A stretch of DNA of 64,000 nt from Geminocystis sp. NIES-3708 (GCF_001548095.1 NZ_AP014815.1:3409656-3473655), one strand, 5' to 3'; counted from the stretch's first letter, positions 9,169 through 19,900 are shown. Made by a program: numbers and translations. Notes: a model not told the origin generated them from the letters alone.

Positions 9169-10287
9169 TTATTGGTTTTGGAAAAATTTAAAATTATCGT
9201 TTTCGGGCAGAGTATAGTTATCACCATCTAAAGGAAATTCCATAACAGGATTTTGGGGATTTTTTCTTGTAATATTTTTAATGGGGATTACCGAAAATAT
9301 TATCTCAAAATTGCGATTAAGTCGTTTACGAAGATATTCTTCCACTAACCTGACTTGGTTGGGAGAAATATTTTTATCTGTTTGTAGAATAACAGTAATG
9401 ATCGGTTGTTCGGAAGTCCATCTTACTTTGACTTTAACATTTTCAACATCTCTACCAACGGTAATCGTTTCATTAATTAATTGTCGATTAATTTCTTTCT
9501 CGATTTGTTGTTGTTGCAATAAACGAAAAAAACTTGAAGCTAAAGGTATCATTAACAAAAGAGTTAGTAAAGTTGTCCATCCTAAAGCCTTAGTTACTTT
9601 TGTATATCCAGAAAGGATAAAAGCGATCATACAAGCTAAAGTTATACCCAATAAATTAGTTAAATATAACAAAAATGCACCATTGGCGAAATCATAATTA
9701 CCCATTGCTAAAGAAATTCCTACCACACAAAGAGGGGGCATTAAAGCAACGGCAATGGCTGTACCTGCTAAAGTTTCACTTATACCTTCTCGAACTTTTC
9801 CAAAACCACTAATAGCGCCTGCGGTGATGGCGATACCTAAATCTAATAAATTGGGTTGAGTCCGTGCTATGATTTCTGAGCCGACATCAGGGAAAGAGAC
9901 AATTTTAGCAATCAAACTAGAAAGAAAAATAGCGAGTAAAGTTGCACCGATTATCGAGAATAAAGCCTTACGAAATAATTTTAAATCTCCTTCACAAGCG
10001 GAAAAAGCTAAACCTCTTAAGGGTAACATTAAAGGAGCGACAATCATCGCACCTATAATCACGGCGGCACTATTACTAAGTAAGCCAAATGTAGCGATTA
10101 AACAAGCAGAAACACTGCATAAAATAAAATCAGTATTCCATGAAGAGTCCAAGGATAATTTTTGATGTAAGGATTTAACGTTTTCTGCTTCAGTCGGGGG
10201 AATCAGACGATAAAAAGCCATTCTTAACCAGCGAAACAAGGCTTTAATTTTTTTCCCTTTAAATAATTGAGATGATTTTTCTGACAT
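9169..10287 (-). CDS. DUF389 / TIGR00341 family membrane protein
   Basis: The 372-residue protein contains the DUF389 core of about six membrane segments (residues about 50-250) with the conserved stretches SAAVIIGAMIVAPLMLPLRG and SETLAGTAIAVALMPPLCVV. A soluble C-terminal domain follows (residues 255-372). The family is widespread in cyanobacteria and has no established function; a transport or channel role is often suggested. The ATG at 10285-10287 gives a basic cytoplasmic N-terminus. The gene ends in TAA, with a 34-bp gap from tldD on the same strand, so the pair may be co-transcribed. Confidence 0.85.
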   Translation of the reverse strand: MSEKSSQLFKGKKIKALFRWLRMAFYRLIPPTEAENVKSLHQKLSLDSSWNTDFILCSVSACLIATFGLLSNSAAVIIGAMIVAPLMLPLRGLAFSACEGDLKLFRKALFSIIGATLLAIFLSSLIAKIVSFPDVGSEIIARTQPNLLDLGIAITAGAISGFGKVREGISETLAGTAIAVALMPPLCVVGISLAMGNYDFANGAFLLYLTNLLGITLACMIAFILSGYTKVTKALGWTTLLTLLLMIPLASSFFRLLQQQQIEKEINRQLINETITVGRDVENVKVKVRWTSEQPIITVILQTDKNISPNQVRLVEEYLRKRLNRNFEIIFSVIPIKNITRKNPQNPVMEFPLDGDNYTLPENDNFKFFQNQ

Positions 10288-10321
10288 GATTTTTTACTTA
10301 TATCAATAAAGTACTTCTTTT

Positions 10322-11701
10322 TTAGTCTCCGCCAATAACTACATTCTTAATACGCAAACTAGGACCACCACAACCTACCGCTAAACCACTTTGCCCACCT
10401 TTTCCGCAACCGCCTGATTCATCCCAGAAAAAATCATTTCCAATGGCTTCTATATTAGCTAGGGTTTTAAAGACATTACCTGACAAAGTAACATTTTTGA
10501 CGGGTTCTGAAATCTTACCATCTCTAATCATCCATGCTTCTCCTGCAGTAAAGGTGAACATTTCGCCGTTAGTCATGCCACCTAACCAATTACTAGCATA
10601 AACTCCCTCTTTGATATTGCTAAATAAATCAGCGACAGGAGTTTTTCCTCTACCAATCCAAGTGTTTGTCATTCTAACGATAGGAGGATAATGATAATTT
10701 AAACATCTAGCATTACCAGTTGGTTTTTCTCCTAATTTTCCCGCCGTTTCACGGGAATGTAATCGCCCAACTAAAATACCATCTTTAATTAATTGTGTTG
10801 TGGTAGCTGGTGTACCTTCATCATCATAATAATAACTGCCTCGGTGTCCTTCTGGCATTGCTCCGTCAAAAATCTGTAAAAACTCTTCACCAAATTTACG
10901 CCCCATTGTCATAACTTCTAATAAATCAGGATTTTCATAAGCCATATCTGCTTCTGATAAATGCCCAAAGGCTTCATGAACAAATAAACCTGTTAAAATT
11001 GGATCAATGACCACATCATATGTACCACCTTTGACAGAAGGCAAACTCAGGGCATTGATAGCTCGTTTGGCGGCATTTTCCACTGAAATATCTAAGTTTG
11101 TTAAATCTTCATAGGCTTTTCTTGTACCTGTGGTTTCTCTTCCTGTTTGCACTAATTCTCCATTTTTAGCGGTAGCACTAAACCTCATTTCACAGTCAAC
11201 CCAAGATTGTTCAATCATACTTCCTTCTGAAGTAGCTAATAGAACTGTTTGTTGAGAATCTCGATAACTAACACTAGAAGTAATAATTTGTGGATGGTAT
11301 TCCCCTAGAATCTGATTATAATGATCACAAAGTTGTTTTTTGTGAAAAAGTGAAATTGCACGAGGATTTGAACCCGTCAGAGGTAATTGACAGTTTATTT
11401 GGATAGGAGATATACCCGCTAAAATTGTTTCATCATCCCCTACTAAACGAGCGGAAGTAATAGCATCTTCAATTCTTTCTGTCAGTTGGCTTAAGTCATT
11501 AAAAGTAGCGAAACCCCAGCCCCCTTTATAACAAGCCCTTACCTGCCCGCCTAAAGATATTCCTTCACTCAAGGTTTCCACCTGATTACCACGCAAAACT
11601 ATATTACTACCCTCCGCTTTTTCTAGGCGAATAGTCAAAAAATCAACTCGATGTCGATAACGGTTAATTAAATCTGATAGTTGATTACAATAGTCTTGCA
11701 T
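10322..11701 (-). CDS. tldD: TldD-type metalloprotease subunit
   Basis: The 459-residue product matches TldD/PmbA proteins, with the zinc motif HEAFGH (His242, Glu243, His247) and the conserved glycine-rich C-terminus (DESGGCGKGGQSGLAVGCGG). TldD forms a heterodimer with TldE/PmbA that degrades unfolded peptides and, in Escherichia coli, processes microcin B17 and CcdA. The HExxxH form here marks it as the catalytic TldD rather than TldE. No tldE is in the window. It faces a divergent small gene at 11804, leaving a 102-bp shared upstream region. Confidence 0.93.
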   Translation of the reverse strand: MQDYCNQLSDLINRYRHRVDFLTIRLEKAEGSNIVLRGNQVETLSEGISLGGQVRACYKGGWGFATFNDLSQLTERIEDAITSARLVGDDETILAGISPIQINCQLPLTGSNPRAISLFHKKQLCDHYNQILGEYHPQIITSSVSYRDSQQTVLLATSEGSMIEQSWVDCEMRFSATAKNGELVQTGRETTGTRKAYEDLTNLDISVENAAKRAINALSLPSVKGGTYDVVIDPILTGLFVHEAFGHLSEADMAYENPDLLEVMTMGRKFGEEFLQIFDGAMPEGHRGSYYYDDEGTPATTTQLIKDGILVGRLHSRETAGKLGEKPTGNARCLNYHYPPIVRMTNTWIGRGKTPVADLFSNIKEGVYASNWLGGMTNGEMFTFTAGEAWMIRDGKISEPVKNVTLSGNVFKTLANIEAIGNDFFWDESGGCGKGGQSGLAVGCGGPSLRIKNVVIGGD

Positions 11702-11803
11702 TTTTAAGTAGGAAATAAGTAATAGAGAATAGTGTAAATGTTTGTTAGTTATGCTTAATTAACAAATATTTATTTTTATAATATCTAATTTCAATCGATT
11801 CCA

Positions 11804-12271
11804 ATGAATAAAATAGAGTTACAGAGTAAAATATGCCGTTTTGATAATGATGATAATATTTATTTTGTTAGTGTTATTTTAATTGATGGAGAACCCATCG
11901 CTGATTTTTCCTACTATGCTACCTCTTTGACGGAGCTGAAAAACAGTTTAAAACACAACGGAAACTACTTTATCTTAACCTGTTGGTGTGGTGTACCTGA
12001 TTGTGCAGGAATTGATCAGGGTATTCAAGTAATACATCATGAAAATAGGGTTAAATGGACTATTATTCAACCTAAACCTTCTCGTATCTTTACCTTTTGG
12101 GCTAATGATTATGAAACTATTATTACAGAAGGAATAGAACAAATAAAACAAGATTTAGCTAATTTATGGTTTACAGAAACACGAAAGCAGAATAATAAGT
12201 TAGAAATTGTGCCGAGGTGGGAAGATGATCAAGACTTGATTAAATTATTGGATATTGATAGATTTAAATAA
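11804..12271 (+). CDS. Conserved-looking protein with a CxCGxxxC motif, function unknown
   Basis: I do not recognise this 155-residue protein. It is soluble, with mixed alpha/beta character, and contains CWCGVPDCAGIDQG (about residues 60-73), three cysteines spaced C-x-C-x4-C that could bind a metal if paired with nearby histidines (VIHHEN, about 76-81). The C-terminal third is charged and tryptophan-rich (FWANDYETIITEG; PRWEDDQD). It is transcribed divergently from tldD and followed by a long imperfect inverted repeat. Composition matches neighbouring genes, so there is no sign of recent transfer. Confidence 0.7.
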   Translation: MNKIELQSKICRFDNDDNIYFVSVILIDGEPIADFSYYATSLTELKNSLKHNGNYFILTCWCGVPDCAGIDQGIQVIHHENRVKWTIIQPKPSRIFTFWANDYETIITEGIEQIKQDLANLWFTETRKQNNKLEIVPRWEDDQDLIKLLDIDRFK

Positions 12272-12282
12272 ACCTGAGTTCT

Positions 12283-12390
12283 ATAAGTAAGTTAATAAAA
12301 TTAATTGTGTATTTCATTTTTGTTAAAGCTTTGGTAACAATGAGTTTAAACCCATTGCCTCTATACAATTAATTTTGCATGGGTACTTAT
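12283..12390. repeat. Imperfect inverted repeat, about 108 bp
   Basis: Left arm ATAAGTA...AAAATTAATTGTGTAT (12283-12312) pairs with right arm ATACAATTAATTTT...TACTTAT (12363-12390), with unpaired bases inside each arm. Within the loop, CAATG and CATTG form a second small stem. It lies in the 365-bp gap between the 155-residue protein gene and tpiA. The form fits a MITE-like element or a large transcript hairpin. The rest of the gap (12391-12636) shows no gene; it holds AAAAGTAATATCGACTG near 12605-12621, a motif seen almost identically near 6496-6512. Confidence 0.5.
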
Positions 12391-12636
12391 AATTTTTTTG
12401 AGGGAAGATGAGGCTAGAAAACCAGAAGAATAGAGGAAGAAAAGAGAATTGACTTAAACATTATTAAAATTAATTTTTGACAGTTATTTATCAAATTTAA
12501 TTCTTTTCAGTGGGTAAAATTTGGTATCTCACCAGTATTAAATCCTTGTCTTCTTGTCAGTCTGTTTTTCTAGTCAATCATCACGTATTTGATATTGAAC
12601 TCAGAAAAGTAATATCGACTGTGGAAGAAAAAGCAA

Positions 12637-13368
12637 TTATATTAGATTGTAGTTTACTAAACGAGAAAAACTACTAGCCTCAAGACTTGCACCTCCGACT
12701 AATGCACCATCAATGTCCGATTGTGCCATAATTTCGTCAACGTTTTTCGGATTAACAGAGCCACCATACTGAATTGTAACATTTTTATTACTTAACTGAG
12801 AGCGAATAATTGCAATAACTCGATTTGCTTCAGTCGCTTCACAAGTGTCACCTGTACCGATCGCCCAAATTGGTTCATAGGCGATAACAAGATTATTTTG
12901 ATCAACATTGACTAACGCTTTTTGTAATTGATTGATGATAATATTTTCAGTTTCTCCCGCATCTCTTTGGGCTTTACTTTCACCAACACAAAGAATTGGA
13001 GTTAAACCATGTTTTTGAGTTGCTAAGAGACGAGAATTTACAGTTTCGTCTGTTTCTCCAAAATATTGACGACGCTCACTATGACCGACAATAACATAGT
13101 TAATACCAATTTCTGTCAGCATAGCACCTGAAACTTCACCAGTAAATGCACCTTGTTCAGCCCAGTGAATATTTTGTGCCCCCAATTTAACTCGACTACC
13201 ATGCAAATTTTTCGACATAAAATGTAAACTGGTAAAAGGCACACATAAAACTATTTCTCTGGTTTCGGGGGTGTCTTCTAAATGGGGTAAAAAAGCCTGT
13301 AAAAATTCTAATGACTCCGATTGAGTCTTGTGCATCTTCCAGTTACCAGCAATAATAATTTTCCGCAC
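12637..13368 (-). CDS. tpiA: Triosephosphate isomerase
   Basis: The 243-residue protein has all TIM hallmarks: AGNWKMH with catalytic Lys11, VIVGHSERR with the electrophilic histidine, [11 protein letters not shown] with the catalytic glutamate and loop 6, and the phosphate-binding [10 protein letters not shown] and [11 protein letters not shown] near the C-terminus. It interconverts dihydroxyacetone phosphate and glyceraldehyde 3-phosphate in glycolysis and the Calvin cycle, in the cytosol. Length is normal. It is the first gene in this direction after a 200-bp spacer from the MoaD-like gene and appears to stand alone. Confidence 0.97.
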   Translation of the reverse strand: MRKIIIAGNWKMHKTQSESLEFLQAFLPHLEDTPETREIVLCVPFTSLHFMSKNLHGSRVKLGAQNIHWAEQGAFTGEVSGAMLTEIGINYVIVGHSERRQYFGETDETVNSRLLATQKHGLTPILCVGESKAQRDAGETENIIINQLQKALVNVDQNNLVIAYEPIWAIGTGDTCEATEANRVIAIIRSQLSNKNVTIQYGGSVNPKNVDEIMAQSDIDGALVGGASLEASSFSRLVNYNLI

Positions 13369-13567
13369 TTTTGCTCCTAATTTCCGTTATTGAGTTAATT
13401 TACTTGTCCTATGCTCCAATTTTCTTAATAACATTTTTAAACGGGCATAAGTATCAAAACTAACATTCTATAATGTATCGGTTATTTTAGTAAATGCTTA
13501 TTTTCTGAAAATTATTACGTGGGTGAATTCTGTCTTCAAGGGTGAATTTTATCACCCCACTTAATTA

Positions 13568-13843
13568 TCAACCCCCTGCTACAGCAGGTACAATACTTAC
13601 TTCATCACCATCAGCTAAAGGAGTGGTAACGTTATCTAAAAAGCGTATATCTTCGCTATTGACGTAGAAATTGAGAAAGCGACGAGGTGCACCTTGTTCA
13701 TCACATAAACGAGCTTTGATGCCGGGACAATTGACTTCTAATGCGTCGATTAATTCTTGTACATTGGTAGCATCACATTCGATAGTAGCTTGTTCTTTTG
13801 TAAATTTTTGTAAAGGAGTAGGAATTAATACTTTAACAGCCAT
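13568..13843 (-). CDS. MoaD/ThiS-family ubiquitin-like protein
   Basis: From the ATG at 13841-13843 the product has 91 residues ([20 protein letters not shown]) and ends in VPAVAGG, the diglycine terminus that is adenylated and then thiocarboxylated or conjugated in beta-grasp sulfur carriers. A start six codons further upstream is possible but gives an unconserved-looking extension. It lies 138 bp downstream of thrC on the same strand. MoaD-like genes next to thrC recur in cyanobacteria, and the protein may serve a sulfur-transfer step rather than molybdopterin synthesis; no molybdopterin genes are nearby. Confidence 0.85.
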   Translation of the reverse strand: MAVKVLIPTPLQKFTKEQATIECDATNVQELIDALEVNCPGIKARLCDEQGAPRRFLNFYVNSEDIRFLDNVTTPLADGDEVSIVPAVAGG

Positions 13844-13981
13844 AATTTTAATAATTTTCAATAAAGTTTACAGACAAAAAAATACTAACTGCTAATGAGT
13901 TAGAGATTATAAAAACCAGTAAAAAAGGAAGAAGAAAACAAAAATATTAATTAATCTATTCTTGATTTTCTTCATTATTAA

Positions 13982-15286
13982 TTAAACGGAGACTTGTTGC
14001 CATTCTAAACGTTCTAAAGTGCGAGAGCGTTCTAAAGCACGTTCAAAGCTATCTAGTTTAGGTTCGATTAAGAAAGGCTCACTAATATAACCTTGCACCG
14101 CTTCTTGAGTTTTTAAACCGTTACCAGTGATGTAAACTACAGTGGTTTCTTCAGGATCAATTTTTCCTGCTTCTACTAACTTCTTCAATACAGCAACAGT
14201 TGTACCTCCTGCTGTTTCGGTGAAGATGCCTTCAGTTTCCGCTAAAAGCTTGATGCCCTCAATAATTTCTGCATCGGTGACGGATTCAATATTACCGTTA
14301 GTTTTACGAGCTAAATCTAATGCATACATTCCGTCTGCAGGATTACCAATGGCGATCGACTTAGCGATGGTGTTAGGTTTAACAGGGATAACAAAATCTC
14401 TACCTTCTTTAAATGCTTGGGCAATAGGAGAACAACCTTCTGCTTGTGCACCACTGAAACGCACCGGTTTATCGTCCACTAAGCCAACTTTAACGAATTC
14501 TTGAAAACCTTTGTGAATTTTAGTAAACAAAGAGCCAGAAGCTAAAGGTGCAACAATGTGATCAGGCAATTTCCAGCCTAATTGTTCAGCTACTTCAAAG
14601 CCTAAAGTTTTTGAACCTTCAGAATAGTAAGGACGTAAGTTAATATTAACAAAGCCCCATCCGTAAGTATTGCCAACTTCACAACAAAGGCGATTTACTT
14701 GATCATAGTTGCCTTTAACAGCCATGACTGTGGGATTATAGATTAATGTGCCTAAGACTTTTCCTGCTTCTAAATCCGAAGGAATAAACACGCAACAATC
14801 TAAACCTGCATGAGCAGCGATCGCTGCGGTAGAATTAGCTAAATTACCAGTACTAGCACAGGAGACAGTAGTAAAACCTAACTCTCTAGCACGGGTTAAA
14901 GCAACAGAAACTACTCTATCCTTAAAACTAAGGGTAGGCATATTAACAGCATCATTTTTAATATAAAGATTTTTCAGACCTAAACGACGAGCCAAGCGAT
15001 TTGATTTGACAAGGGGAGTCATCCCTGTACCTACATCTATAGGATTTTCACTTTCAACAGGTAAAAAAGCTTTATAGCGCCAAATAGAATTAGGTCCTTT
15101 GGCAATACTTTCACGGCTTACTTGAGCTTTGATAGCATCGTAATCATAGGCTACTTCTAAAGGGGCAAAGGTTTCTTCACAAATATGAATAGCTTTAAGA
15201 GGATATTCTGCATTTCCTTCCTTAGAAACTAATTTGGTGAAGGTAGGCTTAAATTTAGTATTAGGACGATCGATGGCTTGGGTCAT
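13982..15286 (-). CDS. thrC: Threonine synthase
   Basis: The 434-residue PLP enzyme converts O-phosphohomoserine to threonine. The lysine that binds PLP is in PTLSFKDRVV, and the phosphate-binding motif STGNLANSTAA and the C-terminal TGNGLKT are present. I place the start at the ATG at 15284-15286 (MTQAIDRPNTKFKP): it is preceded by AGGAGAAG at proper spacing and matches the family N-terminus. A longer frame reaching 15421 would add 45 residues of unlikely sequence overlapping a hairpin at 15393-15411. A MoaD-like gene follows on the same strand. Confidence 0.95.
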   Translation of the reverse strand: MTQAIDRPNTKFKPTFTKLVSKEGNAEYPLKAIHICEETFAPLEVAYDYDAIKAQVSRESIAKGPNSIWRYKAFLPVESENPIDVGTGMTPLVKSNRLARRLGLKNLYIKNDAVNMPTLSFKDRVVSVALTRARELGFTTVSCASTGNLANSTAAIAAHAGLDCCVFIPSDLEAGKVLGTLIYNPTVMAVKGNYDQVNRLCCEVGNTYGWGFVNINLRPYYSEGSKTLGFEVAEQLGWKLPDHIVAPLASGSLFTKIHKGFQEFVKVGLVDDKPVRFSGAQAEGCSPIAQAFKEGRDFVIPVKPNTIAKSIAIGNPADGMYALDLARKTNGNIESVTDAEIIEGIKLLAETEGIFTETAGGTTVAVLKKLVEAGKIDPEETTVVYITGNGLKTQEAVQGYISEPFLIEPKLDSFERALERSRTLERLEWQQVSV

Positions 15287-15392
15287 TTTATCTTCTCCTG
15301 TGTTAGTCGATGATCGATGAATCTGAAAATAATCTTTAAATGATTGCTTGTTGTGAAAAGTATAACAATTAGCAAATGAGCTGTCAAATATA

Positions 15393-15411
15393 CCCGACCT
15401 TTTTAGTCGGG
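15393..15411 (-). promoter_or_regulatory. Hairpin in the presumed thrC leader
   Basis: A perfect 6-bp stem CCCGAC/GTCGGG closes a 7-base A/T loop, unusually GC-rich for this spacer. It lies 107-125 bases upstream of the thrC start and might be a leader hairpin, or an upstream transcript end. No T tract directly follows on the minus strand, so it is not a clear terminator. No riboswitch class is recognisable. Confidence 0.3.
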
Positions 15412-15526
15412 ATAGATCCAAATCTTAGTTCGACTGAATAAAAATCCTTAAAATACAAAAGTTAAAATCAACTATTATTAAAAAAATTATCGATTACGAT
15501 CACTTTTGGATTTTTATCCTAATTAT

Positions 15527-16009
15527 CTATATAGATAATCCTAATTTAAAGCCAAGAATGGCATGGACAATCATGATAACTAAAGCTAAACTACCAATAT
15601 AAGCATGGGCGGTGCGTAAGTTTTCGTTATTACCACCAAAACCTGTCGCCGAAATTAATCCATTTAAACCTAAGATGCCAATAACTGTTGATCCTGTCCA
15701 AAAATGAGGACTTTCAAATATTGGTTGACCTTGCATAATTAAAGATAGCACACCGCCACTATACCCAAGAGTGATAAATAAAAATAAAAATGGTGCTAAT
15801 TTGCGATGATCTGATTTATTCTTTACTTTTACTTCTTTATCTTCAGAAATACGACTACGCCAACCAGTAATTGCCACAAAACTACCCATAGCAAAGATAA
15901 CAATACTCATAAAAAAAGGATGTCCCCAATGAACGATTGGTTCAGGTGTATTAAAACCCGAAAATATATCAGCAATGGGTTGTAAAATTTCTCTAATGGT
16001 TTCTTTCAT
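15527..16009 (-). CDS. DUF4079 family membrane protein
   Basis: The 160-residue product has four predicted membrane segments with small loops and histidines inside or at the edge of helices (PIVHWGHPFFMSIVIFAMGS; LRTAHAYIGSLALVIMIVHA). This pattern of paired histidines resembles cytochrome b561-like four-helix proteins and matches the cyanobacterial and chloroplast DUF4079 family, whose function is not established. Haem binding is inferred only. The gene is on the same strand as thrC with a 240-bp gap between the thrC start and this gene's end further upstream, so it is likely transcribed separately. Confidence 0.8.
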   Translation of the reverse strand: MKETIREILQPIADIFSGFNTPEPIVHWGHPFFMSIVIFAMGSFVAITGWRSRISEDKEVKVKNKSDHRKLAPFLFLFITLGYSGGVLSLIMQGQPIFESPHFWTGSTVIGILGLNGLISATGFGGNNENLRTAHAYIGSLALVIMIVHAILGFKLGLSI

Positions 16010-16148
16010 AAATCTTAATTCTTCTTAACAAAACTTAATTTCTTTATTCAGTATAACTTGAGGTTGAATAAAGAATATTGATTTGTGAAGATTTCCTGTA
16101 AAAAATTTGATGAGAAATAATAAAAATCTTAGATATTTTCCCTCAATT

Positions 16149-16862
16149 TTAGCTTTCTGGTTTTATTAGATAACCATTACTTAATAAGCAATCTAATATA
16201 GTTGATTCGGTGGATTTTTGACTACATTGAGAAAGGTTAATAACAGTATAAGTTTTATTTTTAATAATTTGAAAACAATTTAAAATTTTAGGGGAGATAC
16301 TAAATTTTGTCAGGCAGAAACTAATAACATCTATATCAAGAAAATAGCTATTGTTCAAAATTTTATGACAATCATTTTTAGTTCGAGAATTAGTAAAAGA
16401 ATTGCATATATTTTCAGCTTTATCAAAGGCTATTTTATTCTCATATTCATAACTAAGTTGATTATATGTAATCATTTTTCCACTCTTGTTTAAGCAGTCA
16501 TAAATTTGATATTCATTTGTATTGTTGCCACAATTTATCAATTCTGATTTAATGTAAGTTTTATTCCTAATACTATCTAAACAGTTGATAGTTTTACTAG
16601 AAATAAAAAATTTATCTTCACAAAGAAAAATTGCATTAAAATCAAAATATTCAGTTTGATCAACTATGTTATTACATTTTTGTCTTAAATCAGAGATAGT
16701 GTATGCTTGACAAATATTATTAGCTGTATTTAAACCTAGTTGGATAAAATAATTATTCAGTTGATTGAAGTTATTTATTCTATTATTTTGAGATAAGATA
16801 GAACTTAAATTCATATCCATAAAAATTAAAGACAATAACAAGTACTTTTTTGTAAATAACAT
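16149..16862 (-). CDS. Probably secreted protein with two six-cysteine repeats
   Basis: I do not recognise this 237-residue protein. It begins with a signal-peptide-like segment (MLFTKKYLLLSLIF, then polar residues; cleavage perhaps near residue 24). Residues 49-132 and 150-233 are two diverged copies of one unit: cysteines at 51, 63, 81, 94, 111 and 123 recur at 153, 165, 183, 196, 213 and 225, each exactly 102 residues later. Shared words include NIC, FSIS/FFIS and NKTY. Even cysteine numbers suggest three disulfides per unit outside the cytoplasm. It is rich in Asn, Ile and Lys and very AT-rich. It follows the hybrid kinase gene by 45 bp on the same strand. Confidence 0.65.
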   Translation of the reverse strand: MLFTKKYLLLSLIFMDMNLSSILSQNNRINNFNQLNNYFIQLGLNTANNICQAYTISDLRQKCNNIVDQTEYFDFNAIFLCEDKFFISSKTINCLDSIRNKTYIKSELINCGNNTNEYQIYDCLNKSGKMITYNQLSYEYENKIAFDKAENICNSFTNSRTKNDCHKILNNSYFLDIDVISFCLTKFSISPKILNCFQIIKNKTYTVINLSQCSQKSTESTILDCLLSNGYLIKPES

Positions 16863-16907
16863 TTTGAATACTTTCTATTATTTTATCGTGATTGATTTCC
16901 TTGAATA

Positions 16908-19900
16908 TCATTCTAATAATTTTTTATCATTAATTTTCTGCAAGGCTTGAAAAATATTATCCGATTTAACAGGTTTACTAAGATAATCATTCATTCCTGC
17001 ATTCAAACAATTTTCTCTATCTTCAGATAAAGCAGAAGCAGTCATCGCAATAATCCATGGTTGTTTAATTTTTGTGCCTAGTTTTCTAATTTGTTGTGTA
17101 GCGTTTATTCCATCTAAAATAGGCATTTGCATATCCATGAATACCACATCATAAGATTTTTTTTGTACAAATTTTACTCCTTCTAAGCCATTATTAGCAA
17201 TGTCTATATCTTGATAGCCTAATTTATTTAACATTAAACAGGCAATTTTTTGATTGAGTAAAGTATCTTCTACTAATAAAATTTTTAAGGGTAATATATC
17301 AACTTTTTTTTCAGTAAACTTGTTGACTAAACAATTATTTTCAGAAAAGGATAAAGAAGCAGATTTCATCAATAATTGTTGAATAATTTCACTTAGCTGA
17401 AATTGTTTAATTGGTTTTGTTATGACTGTGGCAAAGGTAGTTGTTTTTGCTAAATTTTCTTTAGTAGCTAAATTGAAAGGTGTTAACCAAATTAAAGGAA
17501 TATAGGGAGTATTTTTGCGGATAAATTTAGCTAATTCTAAATTATCAATTTCGGATAAAGGATAATCAACTATTATGACTGATATTGAAGATAAATTTGT
17601 ATCATAAAAATTATGACTAGAAACTATTTCTACTTTTAAGCCTAAACTTGATACTTGTAAATTCAGCATCTCTTTAATGGCAGAAGAATCGGAAATGATT
17701 AAGGCTTTTTTCTCACTGAAACAAGTTTGGGGACGTAAATCTGGTAAATTAGCTTCTATTGGATCAATATTTTGGGCTTGGATGGTAACTTCAAAAATTG
17801 AGCCTATATTTACTTCGCTTTGTACTGTTATTGTACCACCCATTAATTCTGCTAATTTTTTACTGATAACTAATCCTAAACCAGTACCTCCATATTTACG
17901 AGTGGTGGAAGCATCTACTTGAGAAAATGATTGAAATAAACGATTAAGACGATTTTTTGGAATACCAATGCCAGAATCTTCGACACTTATTTTGAGAATA
18001 TCAGGAAATTTATTGGTGATATTAACTTCAAGACGTATAATAACTTCCCCTATATCCGTAAATTTAATAGCATTACTAACTAAATTTAAAACTATCTGCC
18101 TTAAGCGATTCGCATCTCCTTTAAATAAATAATTGATGGTAGGATCTACTATATAAATTAGATTGAGATGTTTATTTTCTGCTTGTAATGCCATTAAACT
18201 AATTACCGATTCTATACATTCATGAATGTTAAAAATTGTCGATTCTAATTCGACTTTATTAGATTCTATTTTTGATAAGTCTAAAATATCGTTGATAATT
18301 GTCAGTAAAGTGTTACTACTATGATTGATAATTTCGACAAAGTTTTTCTGTTCTGGATTAAGATAAGTATCTAATAATAATTCTGTCATGCCGATAATGC
18401 CATTCATTGGTGTGCGTATTTCATGACTCATAGATGCAAGAAAATCTGTTTTTGCTGAATTAGCTGTTTGGGCTTGTTTTTCTGCTTTGGATAATGCCTT
18501 ATTTTGCCGTGCTAACTGTTGTATTTGTTCTTGTTCTTTTTGTAATAACTTTGCTTGACTAATCGCAATACCTAATTGATTAGCAACACTTTCTAATAAA
18601 CTTATTTCTGCTGATGTCCACTTTCTGAAGCGATCACATTGTTGTAAACCTATGATACCATTAGCTTGACCTTTATAGGAAGTGCGTACAGACAACATAG
18701 ATTTAAGTTCTATTTGTTTGCAAAAATCCGCCATAAAATATAATAAAGGCTCTTCAAACACATTATCACTAACTACTACTTGATCTGAACTCAAAACTTT
18801 GTCAATATGAGGATTATCTTGAGAAATATCAACTGTTGTTTCAAACATGGGTATAAATTCACCTTCGATGGCTTCAGCTACCATTTTTAAAGGATGAATA
18901 TTAGATTCGTCATAAACAAAAACATGACAACGATTAATTTTAAAAGTATTAAGTAAAGTATTGGCGGCAGTTTCAAATAATTGATTAAAGTCTAAAGTCT
19001 GGCGAATTTCTTGAGTTATTTTTTTTAGTAGTATTTCTTGTTGAAATTTTTCTTCAATTAATGCCTGAGATTTTTCCCTTTCTAATTCATAACCTATCCA
19101 TTGGCTCATTAACTTAATTTGTTCTTTTATGGTAGTAGTAATTTCTACTTTTTGATCATTGAGAGAAAAAAAACATAATGTGCCGAAGGTATTATTAAAA
19201 ACTTCTATTTTTGTACCTAAATAAGATTCAATTTTTAGATTAAGATGTGCAGGATGAAGACAATAATTTGATTTACTAACATGATCGATAGCAAAAGGTT
19301 CTTTATTTTGATATGCTATAAAACAAAAAGTTTCTTCCAAATTTAGTGTTATTTTCTGATTAAATTGCTGTCGATATTCGTTGCCAGTTTGCAATTCTAA
19401 GATATGGCAGTATTTATCATCTATTCTTGTTAACATTCCGATATCGAAATTAAAAGTTTTTCTGCCTAAGGCGAAAATTCCTTGTAGCTTTTGCTGGAAA
19501 TTAAGTTGTGTAGATGAACAAACCTTATATAAACTTCTAATAACACTTTCTTGTTGCTTAAAAGCTAATCGACTATTTTCTAATTTTGTGTCTGATTCTT
19601 GGCGAAGTTTTTCACTGCGATAGGAGTCAATAATATTGCTACAAACCGAAACGAAAGGCTGTAAGTATTCTACTAACTCTTGATTATAACCACCCTCTCG
19701 ATTAGCAATCCCTACCATTCCTAATAATTCTCCTTGGGAATGAAAAGGTAAACCTAAAAAAGAATATAGGGGGGGATGTCCATCAGGTAGTCCTCCACTG
19801 CGAGGATCTGTGCTAGGATCATGAGAGATAACAGGTTTTTCCGTATAAATTACTGCACCAAATAAGGTTTTTAGGTTATGAAACTCCATTCCTCTTCCAC

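Noticed and set aside
15287-15421. Longer thrC start adding 45 residues
   Set aside because: The extension is not like threonine synthases, crosses a hairpin, and the internal ATG has a good AGGAGAAG ribosome-binding site.
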